DNA from: Drechmeria coniospora
Taxonomy: Eukaryota; Ascomycota; Sordariomycetes; Hypocreales; Ophiocordycipitaceae
Assembly: GCF_001625195.1 (NCBI RefSeq)
Contig: NC_054390.1
Span: 5,046,027-5,110,026 of the forward strand
Direction of reading: 5' to 3'
DNA length: 64,000 nucleotides
A model generated the notes under the pieces. That model had not been told where the DNA came from. It saw nothing but the letters and a program-made list of their open reading frames with translations, and ran no database searches. Made by a program: the position numbers and the translations under genes. Below, piece by piece: positions 12,143-23,659 of the stretch. Position 1 is the first letter of the stretch. Each line of letters begins with the position of its first letter.

Positions 12143-14214
12143 CTAGATGCTGCCACTGTTCCAATCGCAGAGGCCGTCCGGCAATGGCTCAAACATGCGA
12201 GCCTGGCTGGTTGTGCCAGCACCGGCACTGGAGCGAGAGCCGTATCGCTGCTCGACATCGCCATACGGCAAGGGCTCTCGAAGTGAGGGAAGCGGTCCGT
12301 ACGCGTCCACGTGGCCACCGTTGGACTGAACGCCCACGCTGGCTCGAATCATGTAGCCGTCGCCTCTCTCGCCACTGGTGCTGCTCCTGCTGCTGGTGCT
12401 CATACCGCCGGCACAGGTGCTGTAGGTGCCGCCGCTGTAGGTGCCGCCGCAATTTCCATCGCCCAACAGGGCGCCCAACTCCTTGGATGCGCCGTAAAGG
12501 CCACCCTGAGGTCCATGCGCCATCGCTCCGAGCCGAGACCCTGCGATGGGTTCCCCGTCGTATAGGCTGCCGATGGTCGATCGCGGGGGAGAAGGCAGCT
12601 CAGGTCTGTATCCGACGGAGAAGTGAGTCCCCTGCGCGATGGCCATAGCCGCCTGACTAATGGCACGGTCCCGTCTCCGCTTCGCGTCCCTCGCGGCGCA
12701 ACCGCCCTTGCGACCAGACACGGCGCGCTTCGAGTCGTGCTGGGCCCCGGACGCTTCTGGTCCGACCGGTGGGCCGCCGTATCGGCCGCCGATTCCGCCG
12801 TTCGCACCAGATCCGCACCGCTTTCCGCCGTTTCCCTTGCGGTATCGAGTCGTGCTCTGGACCCCAAATCGGACCGCCCAGTCTTCGAGCACCCATTCGT
12901 GCGGTCGCCTCGAGCACGGCGTACCGCCGCCGTCCTGCCCCTGCACCGGCTTGAACGCACCGCACGCGTCCCGAACGACAGGCTCAAAGACCCCCCCGTA
13001 GTTGGTGCGCTTCTTGAATGCCTGCTTGCACGCGTCAGGGTCGAACGTCGAGTCAAGCAGCACAAGGCTTGCCGCCCTGAGAGGGAGATGCCTACCGCGT
13101 TCATGCTGAGGTTGTGCCGGATGCTGTTTTGCCATCCGCCCTTCTCCGTCACCGCCTTGGACGTGTTCTCACGGAACCATTGGTAGATGTCCTGCACCGT
13201 CATCGAGTGGCCTCGTCGACTCATGAACGCCTTGTAGATGAGCTTGGCATAGGACTCCTCCTCCATCTTCGTCGCCGGCGGCGGCGGAGGTGCAGCCGGC
13301 GGTGTTGATGCTACCGTGCATGGCCCTAGCGACTCATCGAAACAGCAAGACGGCGAGGCCGGGTTGGGCGTCACCATGGACGAAGGCGTCTTCATCGTCA
13401 GTTCCTCGGCCGGCAACGCGTCCGTGCCATCTTCCATCGGCATGCTTGGCAAGGTGTCGAAGCCCGAGTAGCCGTCCGTGAATGGACTCGGCAGGTTTGC
13501 GTCTTCCGGTGCCAGGACGGCGGGCGACAGCTCATCCTGCTCCGCCCCCGACAGACTCTGGCTGGGGAGAATGGCCGCGGGTGGAGGCAGACCGTGACTG
13601 CTGCCGACCCTGATGGGAGGAAGCAGCGGTTGGCTCCGAAGAACTGTTGCCGAAGGAGGCAGGCTGCGCGAGGGAACGGGCGACCAAGTCCTCGGCGAAG
13701 CCGGTGAATATCCGTACGTGTAAGTCCGCTCAAACGGGGGCCCTTGGCCACGATTCAGTTCGAAATGACCCAGTTCAAAGTCGGCGGGAACGAGGGGCGG
13801 TGACGGCCAGCCACCGCAGCTCCTCACATGCAGTATCGGCGTCACCGGCCCGTAGCCCTCGGCCGTGGCCTCATGGTCCTGCGCTTTCCTCCCCAGACCA
13901 TGGCACGTTGCCGGAAACGGGGAGTCCTTGCCGTGCTGGATACCTGGAGATGAGGGATACATGGCAAACGACATGGTCTCCGCCATTTCAGAATGGACGC
14001 CTGTCAAAGTCAACTGTTTCTCGGCCGATCCGTTCCGCGAGTACGTTGCTGGTCCCGTCCGGTGCGAGAATGTTGGATGCAGAGAGATACCGCGGCGAAG
14101 CAGGAAGGGAGCGGGAGATTGTTTGGTGGTCGAACGCAGCAAGTGCGCGTTGAACAGTGCCGAGCTATGTTCTGCCGGTGCAGTGCTCTCTGCCGTCACT
14201 TGATCGACGGTCAT
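12143..14214 (-). CDS. forkhead-box transcription factor
   Basis: DNA-binding regulator of the fungal forkhead family. Two exons, 14214-13096 and 13021-12143, flank a 74-nt intron (GTAGGC donor, GCAAGCAG acceptor) and give 665 residues. The forkhead domain runs from about residue 321 (SYAKLIYKAFMSRRGHSM), through WFRENT and GGWQNSIRHNLSMNA at the exon border, to AFKKR and then WVLEDWAVRFGVQSTTRYRKG near residue 436. The intron therefore splits the recognition-helix/wing region at a conserved point. A stretch of about 30 residues separates helix 3 from the EWVLEDW motif. The long N-terminal half is Pro/Ser-rich and is probably a regulatory or activation region. The tail has Gly/Ser/Tyr-rich repeats. 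A downstream Met at 13986 (MAETMSFAMYPSS) may be the true start. The target genes cannot be read from the sequence. Confidence 0.88.
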
Positions 14215-17161
14215 GCAGTGTAAGACTGCTGGGATCAGGGACTGGGAAGGGGGGAGGGGGCGTCTCAGCTACGACGCAAGGAATCTTCGTGGACAGCAGG
14301 CAGTTGTCGTACGAGGTAGCCAAGGTAGAACAGGCAGCAACTGCTTTCTGAAAGAAGAAGGGTGATCTTGAAGGTCGAGGAGGGAGGGGCAAGCGATATG
14401 GAATAGACCAAGTCAGACGGTCAGGACGATGTGCCGGAAGGTGTGCGTCTTTCCGCTACGCTTCCTCTGTCAGGCGAGAAGGATGCTGTTGTAAACGGGA
14501 GAGTACAGGAAAGGACGAGGGGGGAGGGGAGGAGAGAGGACAGGAGAGGATAGGATGGGACAGGGATATTATTACTATTCAGGCTCGATCGAGGTAGCTT
14601 AGTCAAGCCAAGATCCCAGGTCCCAAGCGGTCGGGATCACCTTCCAGGCATTGTTCAAGCAGTGAATTCGAGCTCCCAACGACGAGCCGGGAGGGTGTGA
14701 AGCAGGCGCACGGAACCGGGGGGACTTGGAACGGGGGAGGCGATATCAACTCTCACAGCCAGCCAGCCAGCCATCGAGCATCGAGGCCCAGCCGCGTGCT
14801 CGGTACCAAGCCATGTTGCCTCGTCCGAGAAGAGCGGAAGGAGGACATCTATCCGGGCGAGGTGCATTGTAAGTGCGGCCGAGTGCCCGTTGCTGGGTGC
14901 GCACGCAGCCAAGGACAAGCCTCGGCGTTTTGCCTCTTGTGCGTGGCCAGGCTTGTCAGTGCAAGTCGACGCACGCACAAGTACAGATACGGAGCACAAG
15001 ACTCGCACGCAGCCAGTGTATTGCGTGTTCGCCTTCGACAATGGCGACAACGGTGCAGGATACGGACAGAGAGATGCTCGGATCGAGCCCATCGAGGGCG
15101 GCAAGTGGGAAAAATGCTTCGCGGCGTAAACGATGGCGGGCAGCCATCTCGCACACGGCCGGCCATGTCGGTTTAGCAAACCGTCCAAACCTTGTCGCGT
15201 ATGGCAAGGGCTCGAGAACTGTCTCCGAAGAGTGACGTGTGTTGGGTTGCTGTTGGCCGTCCTGCGTCCTACCGTCGCTGGGGGTGAGAGAAGGTGAGGT
15301 TGGGTTGGGCCACACGCCGGTGTGGTTCTAAAGCGGCCCGCAAGGAGCAGGGATGCCGCAGTACGGGGCGCAGGTTCAGAGTACTTGCATGTACAACTAC
15401 AAGTACAGCTACACCCAGGTACTCCACACGTGTACATGTACTGTACATGCAAGTACGGAATATCTAAAGTACAGAGTACATGTACTTGTGCGGAGTACTT
15501 GTATGGAGATATGTAGTTGTATGGAGTACAGTGCTTATGTACAGAGTATACGGAGTAATGAATAAGGAGTACTCGTACGGAGTACCTGAACAATACTCGT
15601 AGTTGTACATGTACTTGAAGGCATCAACAAACACGTACATGTACTCCGTACAGATTACCACATATGCATGCATCCGAGTACATACAAGTACATGGACACC
15701 GAGTGCCGAAGGCGAACAAAAGGGAAAGAGGGAGAGCGGAGGGGTGGCGGTAATACCAACCACGAGCTCGCCGATGGGCCGTCAGTCAGGAAGTGGATGC
15801 ACTGCACTCCGTACGTGTGTAAGTACAGTACTTATACGCCCAAGTGTAAGTAGGTGTGCTTGTTCGCTTCGTACAGTATAGCTGTAGTACCTGTACTGTA
15901 CCTGCGGTACAACTGACACTGACATGTACATGTACGTAATTCCCGTGTGCCGTTGACCGTGTACCGTGTACCCGTACTCGTGTACTCGTACCCCCGTTCT
16001 CCTCGACTGTACCGTCTCTCTCTGCTCGTCCTCGTTCGCTGCATCTTTTGCCGATTCTCTGTGTAGCCTCGAGCACTCACGGCTTGCCCCTCGCTCCCGT
16101 CCGTGCCTTTCGTTGCAAGAGCCGTCGTAACCAACCTCTGACAGGGCATGAAGACCGACCCCCTTCCGGCCCGACTGCCATGACCTTCCAAACTGCTGTC
16201 GTACCGTGTGAGTCCGGCGCAAGCACAAGATGCTACGCATCGACTTCACCCACCCACGCTGTTCGCCATCCTCCCTTCCTCGCGCCCGCCCGTGAACTGG
16301 TTGAACTGGGCTGGCTTGAAAAGGCGACGGCCATGGAGGCGATCGCTGAGCCGGCGCAAAATCCTTGGCCTTGGGCTGTGCCTCGTCCGGGGATGGAAGC
16401 ACGATGGAAGCCCCTCCCTCCGTTCCAAGAAGCTTCTACCGCAGGCCGGGCACGAGGGCGTCGCCGTATTGTCTCCAGCGTGCAAGGGTCCCGAAGCTGA
16501 ACTTTCGCATTCGCCCCCTGCGCCGCCCGCTCCCTTGTTGCTCCTTCAACATCCCAGCCGACTTCGTGTGGTCTCCCTGTCTCACTCCGGGCCGGTTCCT
16601 GCAGATAAAATGTGCCTTCGAGAAGGCCGCCGTTGTCACACACGGCAGGAGGAGACGCATCCGGCCGTCGTTCGGCATCCGGGGGACCTTCAGCTGCGAC
16701 GCCACCTTGCCGACGCCCTTCCCTGCCATCTCTCTGCATCTCGTGCGACTCTCTGCGTCCTTCGCCGTGAACCAGCAGCGGCACGAAACACCCCTCTGCA
16801 GTCGCACAGCCGGCCTCCAGGATGACCGGTGAATGAATGGATCAAGACGTCGGGAAATCTCGTGTGCCCGTGTCATCATCTGCCTGTCCTGCCTGTTCTC
16901 GCTTTCAACCGTCGAAGAAACAAATTCACTGGTCCCTTTGTCGCCTAGTTCACAATCGTTTCTTCTGCCCCCCGCCCCCTCCCCCCCGTCGTGCGAGGTC
17001 GTCTAGTGTGGCTCGTGAGGAGTGGAGGGTATCCGTTGCCGGAGGCACATGCGGTCGGTCAACCACCGCGTTCGCTCCGTGACAGCCGGCGTTTGCGTCA
17101 TGGCAGGCAACGTTCGATACGTGACCAGCCGTCGCCGTCAGGGAGAAGACCCGGACGCCAT
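14215..17161. other. 2.9 kb intergenic region, no gene seen
   Basis: Lies between the forkhead start and the 3' end of Cactin, and so holds the forkhead promoter and 5' leader. Its centre is packed with GTAC-containing short palindromes. C/T-rich stretches occur near 14490-14560 and 16960-16990. Frames are short and mutually overlapping, with no domain. Confidence 0.5.
15360..15960. repeat. GTAC-palindrome-rich block
   Basis: Dense TGTAC, GTACA, AGTAC and TACGGAGTA words, including TACGGAGTAC at 15576-15585 and the AGTACATGTACT class. There is no regular period, so this is a field of dispersed short palindromes rather than a tandem array. The same words recur at 22680-22750, 32880-33500 and 34200-35860. 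Confidence 0.8.
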
Positions 17162-18689
17162 TTACTTGCGATAGAATATCTGAGGGAAAAGTTTGTTAGT
17201 TCTATGTCCGCCTTGGCATTGGGATGTCGCCTGGCGCCCACCTTTTTAAAGTTGAAATGGAGCTGAAGAATGCCCTGTGGGAAGGCTTGTCAGCCTCGAA
17301 GGCTCGCCCCAGAGCGGCCATTATCGGTGGACTGACCTTGTCAAAAGCGCTCTTGAAGCCACGGTCCCTCTTCGCACTGAAATCCCACGGCCGGTCCACG
17401 ACGCGAAAGGCAATTTCCTCATACGGCGGGCCGGCGATGAAGATGACGAGGCACGTGTCTTCCTCCCCCGCGGGAGCGAAGGATTCGCCCGCCCTGCGTC
17501 CACCCTCTCGAAAGATCTTGTACGTCGGCGCCTTCGTCTTGTCCACGAGGTCCGGATAGAATAGGTTGAATCGGTAGCCCTGGACGACTTTGGGGGGCGG
17601 GTTGTCGTGGTCAAAGTGTGTCTGATTGTACTTGTTCCAATCGTAGCCCATCTGCACCCTGTTAAAGTATTTCGGCTTGCGGGCCCTGTATTGTCCCGCC
17701 CATGCAGGCTTCTTGGCGCTGGGCACGTCCGCCTCGGCGGTGAAGAGTTCTTCGTTCTCGAGCAATCCTTGCGCAGCCTCGCGGTCGTAGAGCGCCTTGG
17801 TCGCGAGCGACACGTCCTCGTTGCCGACGGCCGAAAAAGCCGTCATGACGGCGGCTTGCTGGCCCTCGGCTGCCGTCGCCGTCGTCGCCGTCGATGCGCC
17901 GGCAGCGGTCGAAACGGGCTTCCGAGAGGGCTCCAGCTCCTTCGCGAGCTTGTCCCGCGCCTCGACGACGGTCTGAAAGATTTTTTCCACCTGCGCTTTC
18001 GCCTTGCGCAGTACGATGTTGGCCAACAGCTGCTCCCAGTAGTCGTTGTCTATCACCTCGTTGGACCGGATCTTCTCGTTCACCTGCGTCTCGAGAAGCT
18101 CGAGTCGTTCGTATGTTTTGCCATGCAGGATTTTGTCAATGTTGGCGGCAACCACCCGCAAGGCCTGATCATTCCGTCCGTACGGATCCAGGTTGGACTT
18201 TTGATCCGCGCAGATGGTCTGGAGGCCTTCCCAGTATTGTCGATGGACCTGATCCCCTTCCAGTGCGAGAAAGGAGCGGATGCCGGTGTCCAGCTCCGCG
18301 AGCTGCGCGACATTCAGGCTCTCCACCAATTCCACAGGCTGCTTCAGTTCAACGTCCACATCCGCGTCCTGGTCGTCAAAAACGTCCCGATTCTTGTCGA
18401 TAAATCTCAGGTTGAACGCGAGGCTATCGACGGGCATGGCACGGCCCTCGCGGACGCGGATGTCTGCCTTCTTCTTGGACTGCTTGAGCACAAACTTGTC
18501 CTCTTCGGCCACAAACTGACGAGACTGCTCATCGGAGGAGAGATATCTGGCCGCATTCTGAGCAGTCTTGGATGGTGCGCCTGACTGGCCGACCTTGGTC
18601 ACCCGCGTGTCTGGGTCAGCTCGAGGAGACGCGATATCCCTTCGGCCAGAGCCAGTGCTGGCGAGCATCGCCCGGCGGGAAGGGTCCAT
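17162..18689 (-). CDS. Cactin, spliceosome-associated factor
   Basis: Cactin proteins associate with the spliceosome and are needed for accurate pre-mRNA splicing; fission yeast Cay1 also affects telomere homeostasis. Three exons, 18689-17337, 17274-17242 and 17179-17162, encode 467 residues. The middle Cactin domain covers about residues 85-240. The conserved C-terminal domain begins at KPKYFNRVQMGYDWNKYNQT and contains NPPPKVVQGYRFNLFYPDL, LVIFIAGPPYEEIAFRVV and RGFKSAFDK. The second exon has only 33 coding bases (GILQLHFNFKK) and the third 18 (IFYRK, stop). Both introns are 62 nt with GT-AG borders (GTCAGT and GTGGGC donors). The joined end GILQLHFNFKKIFYRK matches the family's C-terminus. 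Without these two small exons the protein would end wrongly in intron sequence. Confidence 0.93.
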
Positions 18690-19327
18690 TGTTCTTGGCG
18701 CTTTTCGGTGCCACGGGAGGACAGGAGCAAGGTGTTAGGGCGAGGAGCGGATTGTCGTCAAAAGGTGAGGTGACGGAGACAGACGTCGGTGCGAAACCGC
18801 CGCACCCGCGTTGTCGCGGTCACATGATTGGCCCCGACGTTCAAAGCGGGGCATAGAAATGGCACATCTTCACAGAAGCGGGCGTAACCGCGATGATAGA
18901 TCTTCGTATGGATCAAGTAGTATTACGAGCTCAACTAGTATGTAATTATCGCAATTCCAATGCTGCTAACAAGGTACGCTGAGGTGGAAGTTGCAAGTAT
19001 GGCAGAGCGAATGCATGTGCATACCCCTAATGAAAAGAAGGCGTATTAAAGGGCTTGCGCTGATATCGGACATTGTATTTCGCACATCCTCCTCCTGACT
19101 TCGGTACCATGGCCGCTTGTCATAACAGCTTCACCTCGGCTCAGTATTATACAATTATAATAGCCATAGTAGTTACAGTACAGCGGAGATTTTCCATGTA
19201 GCGTGCTCCATGATGATAGCGAGGCCTGGGAAGCCTTGAACTGCATGCCGATGCGTCGGCACCGATGCGTCAGCAACAGAGCCGGAACAAGCAGCAGGCA
19301 CGGATGCTCTACCGCTGGCATCCATTG
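18690..19327. other. intergenic region between Cactin and the Zn2Cys6 gene
   Basis: Holds the Cactin promoter and the 3' flank of the Zn2Cys6 gene. An ATTGG (reverse CCAAT) pentamer next to CACATG occurs near 18823-18833, about 140 bp upstream of the Cactin start. The rest is A/T-richer, with no coding signal. Confidence 0.45.
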
Positions 19328-22272
19328 CTACCATGCTTTATCCTGCTGTGTGCTCTCCAGCTCCACCCCGCGTACGGTCTGGCTCCAGTCGAGCCAATTG
19401 AAGTCGTCGCCAAGCATGTCTGTGTCCTCGACCGGATCGTCCAGTTTGGTATTCATCACAGTAAAAGGGTCGCTCCAAAGAAACGGAGGCATGTTGTCGT
19501 CTTTTGGCGACTGCGTCTGGAGCGTGACTGCCTGCAGTCGAAGAGTCTGTTCCATCGAAAGGTTCTGGAACGTAGGGGCGACCGATGCAGAGGCAGAGGC
19601 CACGCCGCCCGCGTCCGTCGGTCCGCTCGCGACATTCCATAATGCGGCCATGTTAAAGTTTGGTTGCGACACGAGGTCGTCCATGTATTGCATGGTCTCG
19701 CGGGGAAAGTCCATTTCGATCGGGACACTGTCCGACGGCTTCGCCTCTTGCGGGTGAGGGTTCATCGCAGGCACAGATGGCGGCGGCTGGCCAGAAAGGG
19801 CTGCCTCCTCCCCATCGGGACGTGTCAGCGCCCACCACTTGTCCCTGACCTGCTCCATCCTGTTTTCCGTCCCCGGTACGGGCCCAAAGCGTGCTTGGGC
19901 AGGATTCATTCGTTCGGCAAAGTCTAACCGACGGGCCTCCTCCTGGTCGGCCTTGAGGCGAGCAATTTCCGAATCACGATGTCTTCGCGCCCTCGCGAAG
20001 AGCCTTCGCAGCGGCAAGAACACGGCGGCATGGTCGGCCCTCCTGGCAATCTCGACGGGGTTCTTGTCGTAGCCGTTGACGGCTTCCCAGCCACGCTCGA
20101 CGAGGGGCGTCCAGGGCCGTCGACAGGTTTCAATGAGCGTGTAGGCGATGGCGTGCCAGTTCGTGTACGTCCTGAAGAGCCAGCGGTACTGCTTGCATCG
20201 CGGGTCGGTGTTGAGCTTGTGGTTGTACTCGATGACCTCGATGGCGGCCACGTAAATTCGCTGTCTGATCTCGCCCGAGAGCTCGTGGTCGGACCCTGGA
20301 AAGAGCATCGGCTGGTAGATGACGAGGCACATCTTGGCCATGATGACACGAGAAATCATGGCGGCGACCCAGTACAAGGGGTCCGTGTCGTCGAGAACGT
20401 GTTGGAGGAACTTGTGCTCGACGCGTTGGTATACTTCTATGAGCATCCGCTCCCTCTCGGCGATGCTGGCCTCGTCCACTTTGGGGCACAGAGAAGTCAT
20501 GGCCGAAGAGGCCCTGACCAGCCGTCTCGCGAGGGTGCAGATTTCTGTCCTCACGAGGGCGACGGCGCAGTCGGAGCGTCCTTCACGCGGCACCGGAGAC
20601 TCGGTGCTCTCCGGCCCAAAGTCAGCGTCGTTCAGGTTACTGGGCATTCTCGTATCGTGCGCGCGATCGTCAATGGTCATGTCCGTTCCGAGCTCCTCGG
20701 CGGATCGCAGGTCGAGCATCAGTATGTTGTGCCACAGGCGCCTCCTGGTCTCGGTCTCGTAGGCCGAGAGGTTGAAATGGCTGCCATCTCGATGAAGTCC
20801 AAGGCCTTGGGCAATGCGGATGAGCAGCCCCGTCAAGGCCCAGCAGAAACGACTCTCGTCATATCTCCGGACGACGATGAGGAAGAGGACGAAAGCCTGG
20901 ACGACGGCGATGTCCGAGGTGTCGAGGAAGTTGGCCTTTGCCAGCGACTGCTCCAGGGCGAAGCGGTAGTGGGCAACAAGATCTACCTTGTTGCAGCTGA
21001 AGTTGGTTTCGATCTGCACGACGGATTGAGCGACGCCTAGATCGTATATTGGTAGGGGGGTGGCACGGGGAACGTACCTCGTCCGGTTCCAGAGAGGTGA
21101 TGGCGGAAAAGTATACGGCAAACGCCAGGGCTTCGTTGCCGGGGGTCAGCTTCTCGGAATTGCGCCTCGCATCCCGCAAGATCAGCTCGGTGGTGGGAAC
21201 GTGCAGAACCTTGATGAGCGGTTCGACATTTTCCTGGTAGACGGACCAGAGAAAGGTGGCATGGGACGGAAGCGGGTGGTACTTTCGAAGATTGACATCG
21301 GCAGACCGGTAACCCAAGACGAAAGCATTGTGGTTGACGGATGCGACGCCGGCAGCGGGGGAATGTGACGGCGTGCCTTCATAGTCGGAGTCGTCATCGG
21401 TTTCGTCTGTGAGTCTTTGCGTCTCCTCTCGAATGGAATCCAGCTGCGCACCCCGCCATGCTTAGCCAGATTATCCCCAGGAAGGGGTGCGTCGCTTGCT
21501 TGCTTCCCTTTGCTTCGCACCTGGTGGGAGTGCTCACCTCATCGTTCAGCTTGGACCAGAAGCCGCTGCTGACGTATCTGGATGTCCCCCGGGTGTCGTC
21601 AAGGACCATTCGTCCAAAGTTTAGCTGCATCTTCTTGGCGTCGCCGTCCTGACCATTGGCGACTTCGGCCTGTTTCGGGATGGGGCTTCCGGCGGCCAGG
21701 ATATCCAAGCTGTCGGGTGTTTGTCTCGGGTGGCCGGTGACGGGTGAGCTCGCCGACGAGGCTTGCTTGCCGCTGGATTCGACCTCGATCTGGCCGCTGA
21801 GCTCCTCGACGATGCCCTCGAGCTTGCGCAACCGCTTTATCAGCTCCACCTCACGCTGGCTCGTGTTCTTGGCCGGCGCGTTGGGATCCTTGGCGCGCTG
21901 CTGACGAGGGGCCCGTCCTGGCGCGGGAAAGACGCAAGGGATCAAGGCCCGGCGACAGTTGGAGCAGGGCATCTGCTTGTCGCAACGAACTTTGCGTCGA
22001 CGACAAGTGACGCACGACCGCGGGTTAAGCTGCGGTGCTCCCGAGCCGCCCGGGGCCACGATCGGTCCGACATGGGCATCGGGGCCCGAGGTCTGATAGA
22101 CGGTGACGTTTCCAGTGTGGTGGTGTGGATGCGGGTGCGGATGCGGATGCGAGCGTGGGTGCGGGTAGTGAGCGCCTTCCTGCTGCACGGGAGACTGGGG
22201 GGAAGTCATCTTTGCGCCGTCGTGGCCGCCATCGTCTTGCTGAGCCATGTTGCCGAAGTCGAACGAGGACAT
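19328..22272 (-). CDS. Zn2Cys6 fungal-specific transcription factor
   Basis: Nuclear DNA-binding regulator. Three exons, 22272-21538, 21443-21078 and 21013-19328, have introns of 94 and 64 nt (GTGAGC and GTACGT donors). The product is 928 residues from ATG 22272 (MSSFDFGNM). A further in-frame ATG at 22557 would add 95 residues, but that stretch carries a 32-bp direct repeat that shifts frame and is of poor coding quality. The cluster has CX2CX6CX5CX2CX6C spacing (CVTCRRRKVRC to ALIPC, about residues 87-113), preceded by a His-Pro repeat (HPHPHPHPHHH). A basic linker and coiled coil follow (RLRKLEGIVEELSGQIE). The large fungal-specific regulatory domain includes VVQAFVLFLIVVRRYDESR, LIRIAQGLGLHRDG and RRRLWHNILMLDLR. 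The protein ends in an acidic WLDW motif suggestive of activation. Target genes are unknown. Exon 3 uses the acceptor before ATCGAAACC, because the earlier AG breaks the frame. Confidence 0.88.
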
Positions 22273-22354
22273 GATGGGTGCAGCGTCAAGGATGTCGCGC
22301 CGACAACGAAGGGCGGGCTGCGACGCAGGTGCGCGCTCTCTCGGGCTCTCGGCC

Positions 22355-22418
22355 GGCGGCGATGCCAGCTGCGCGGGCTCGGGGCGGGCGGCGATGCCAG
22401 CTGCGCGGGCTCGGGGCG
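22355..22418. repeat. two copies of a 32-bp direct repeat in the 5' leader of the Zn2Cys6 gene
   Basis: The unit beginning GGCGGCGATGCCAGC occurs at 22355 and 22387. A period of 32 is not a multiple of three, so the copies would be read in different frames. This argues that the stretch is untranslated. Confidence 0.85.
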
Positions 22419-22557
22419 GGCGGACAAAGGAGGCACCGAGTGATGGCATCGGCATATGCGTTTGCGGAGGGGGTCGTGATTGATAGGCGATGCTGCGGGT
22501 GGGAGGAAGCAACAGCTCTGGAGGAGCTTGGGAGGAAAGGAATCGATTATTCAGCAT

Positions 22558-23574
22558 GAGACCCGACGGGCGGCGACCATTGCTGTGATGAGGCGGGGAG
22601 GGTCGAGGTCTGTCATCGCTCGGTCGCTCCTGCGCATGCCGACGCTCCGTCTTACTCTCAACTTAGTAGATGTTCTCCCCAAGTATGAACAAGTACTTGT
22701 GCTGTACTCCGTGGGTGTACTTACTGTACAGTACGGAGTACATGTACACTCTTTTGAGCTAGTTGGTCTGTCTGCTGACTGTGCTAGATCCTGCAATGCT
22801 GACTCCGTGGTCTGAAGCACGCTGAAGTGTAAAATCGAATGGAATGAACTGAAGCCAAAGCTTGGGTTGATTCTTCCATGACAATGCGACTGGGAACATT
22901 CCGTTTTTGCTAACTGAAAACAGTTCCAACCCAGTGCTACAAAGATGAGGGGTCATGCTGTAATCAATGTAAGTATACTAATACTTTCTCGCCGCCTGAA
23001 AGTGGCGGAGAATCGATAAAGATAAAAAGGTGGGGTTACTGACGGCTCCATCGTCATAGGCCGATGTGTACTTAGTAGCAATCGCCGTCATACAAAACCC
23101 TTGCTGACAAATCCCCTACACGCTTACCCAACCAAGTATGCATCAGACGATCGCGAAGCATCTTATCCTCAGCAGAGCGCCAACACATGTGGACGCTCAT
23201 CCTGCTGGACAAGGACATCAAGATAGAAAGGGATCATATGTTCATAAGCTCAAAATTTAATACGCGACTCGACGGTGATGACTTCTTTCCAGTTGCAGTT
23301 GGCCATGTAAGTGTGCATCAAGGCTTTCGTCTCCAAATGGAATGAATGGTGAATAAATAAACTTCAACGTCGTGGAAACAGGTGATGTGCTGGGACTTGA
23401 ATGTAGATACTCCGTAAAACGATTCTGTGTTCATTACTTCCATTATTACAGCATGTGTAAGTTCGACAACTTATGAGTGCTTGCTTGCCAAAAGAAAATG
23501 CGACACGCCAAAAAAAAACACCAGAACCCCAAAAAATATGGCCTACCAATCGAAGAATGGAACTTATAGGAAAA
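22558..23574. other. intergenic region upstream of the Zn2Cys6 gene
   Basis: Promoter side of the Zn2Cys6 gene. A short GTAC block with TACGGAGTAC lies at 22680-22750, then A/T-rich sequence to the tRNA. No coding signal. Confidence 0.45.
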
Positions 23575-23659
23575 GCCCGATGCGGGGGTCGAACCCGCAA
23601 CCTTGAGATTACCGTGTACTCGTAAGAGTCTCACGCTCTACCGATTGAGCTAACCGGGC
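23575..23659 (-). tRNA. tRNA-Lys(CTT) with a 13-nt intron
   Basis: On the minus strand the acceptor arm GCCCGGT pairs with ATCGGGC (one G-T). The D-arm is GCTCAATCGGTAGAGC. The anticodon stem TGAGA/TCTCA closes the loop CTCTTA-A with anticodon CTT. The T-arm is GCGGGTTCGACCCCCGC. The 13 extra bases (CGAGTACACGGTA) sit between positions 37 and 38, the standard place for nuclear tRNA introns. No CCA is encoded, as expected for a nuclear eukaryotic gene. Confidence 0.95.

Noticed and set aside
17607..18584. 325-residue plus-strand frame opposite Cactin
   Set aside because: Shadow of the conserved Cactin exon 1.
21014..21037. Alternative acceptor at 21037-21038 for intron 2 of the Zn2Cys6 gene
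   Set aside because: It shifts the reading frame away from the conserved regulatory domain; the acceptor at 21014-21015 keeps it.
19979..21040. 353-residue plus-strand frame opposite the Zn2Cys6 gene
   Set aside because: Antisense shadow; crosses two introns of the real gene.
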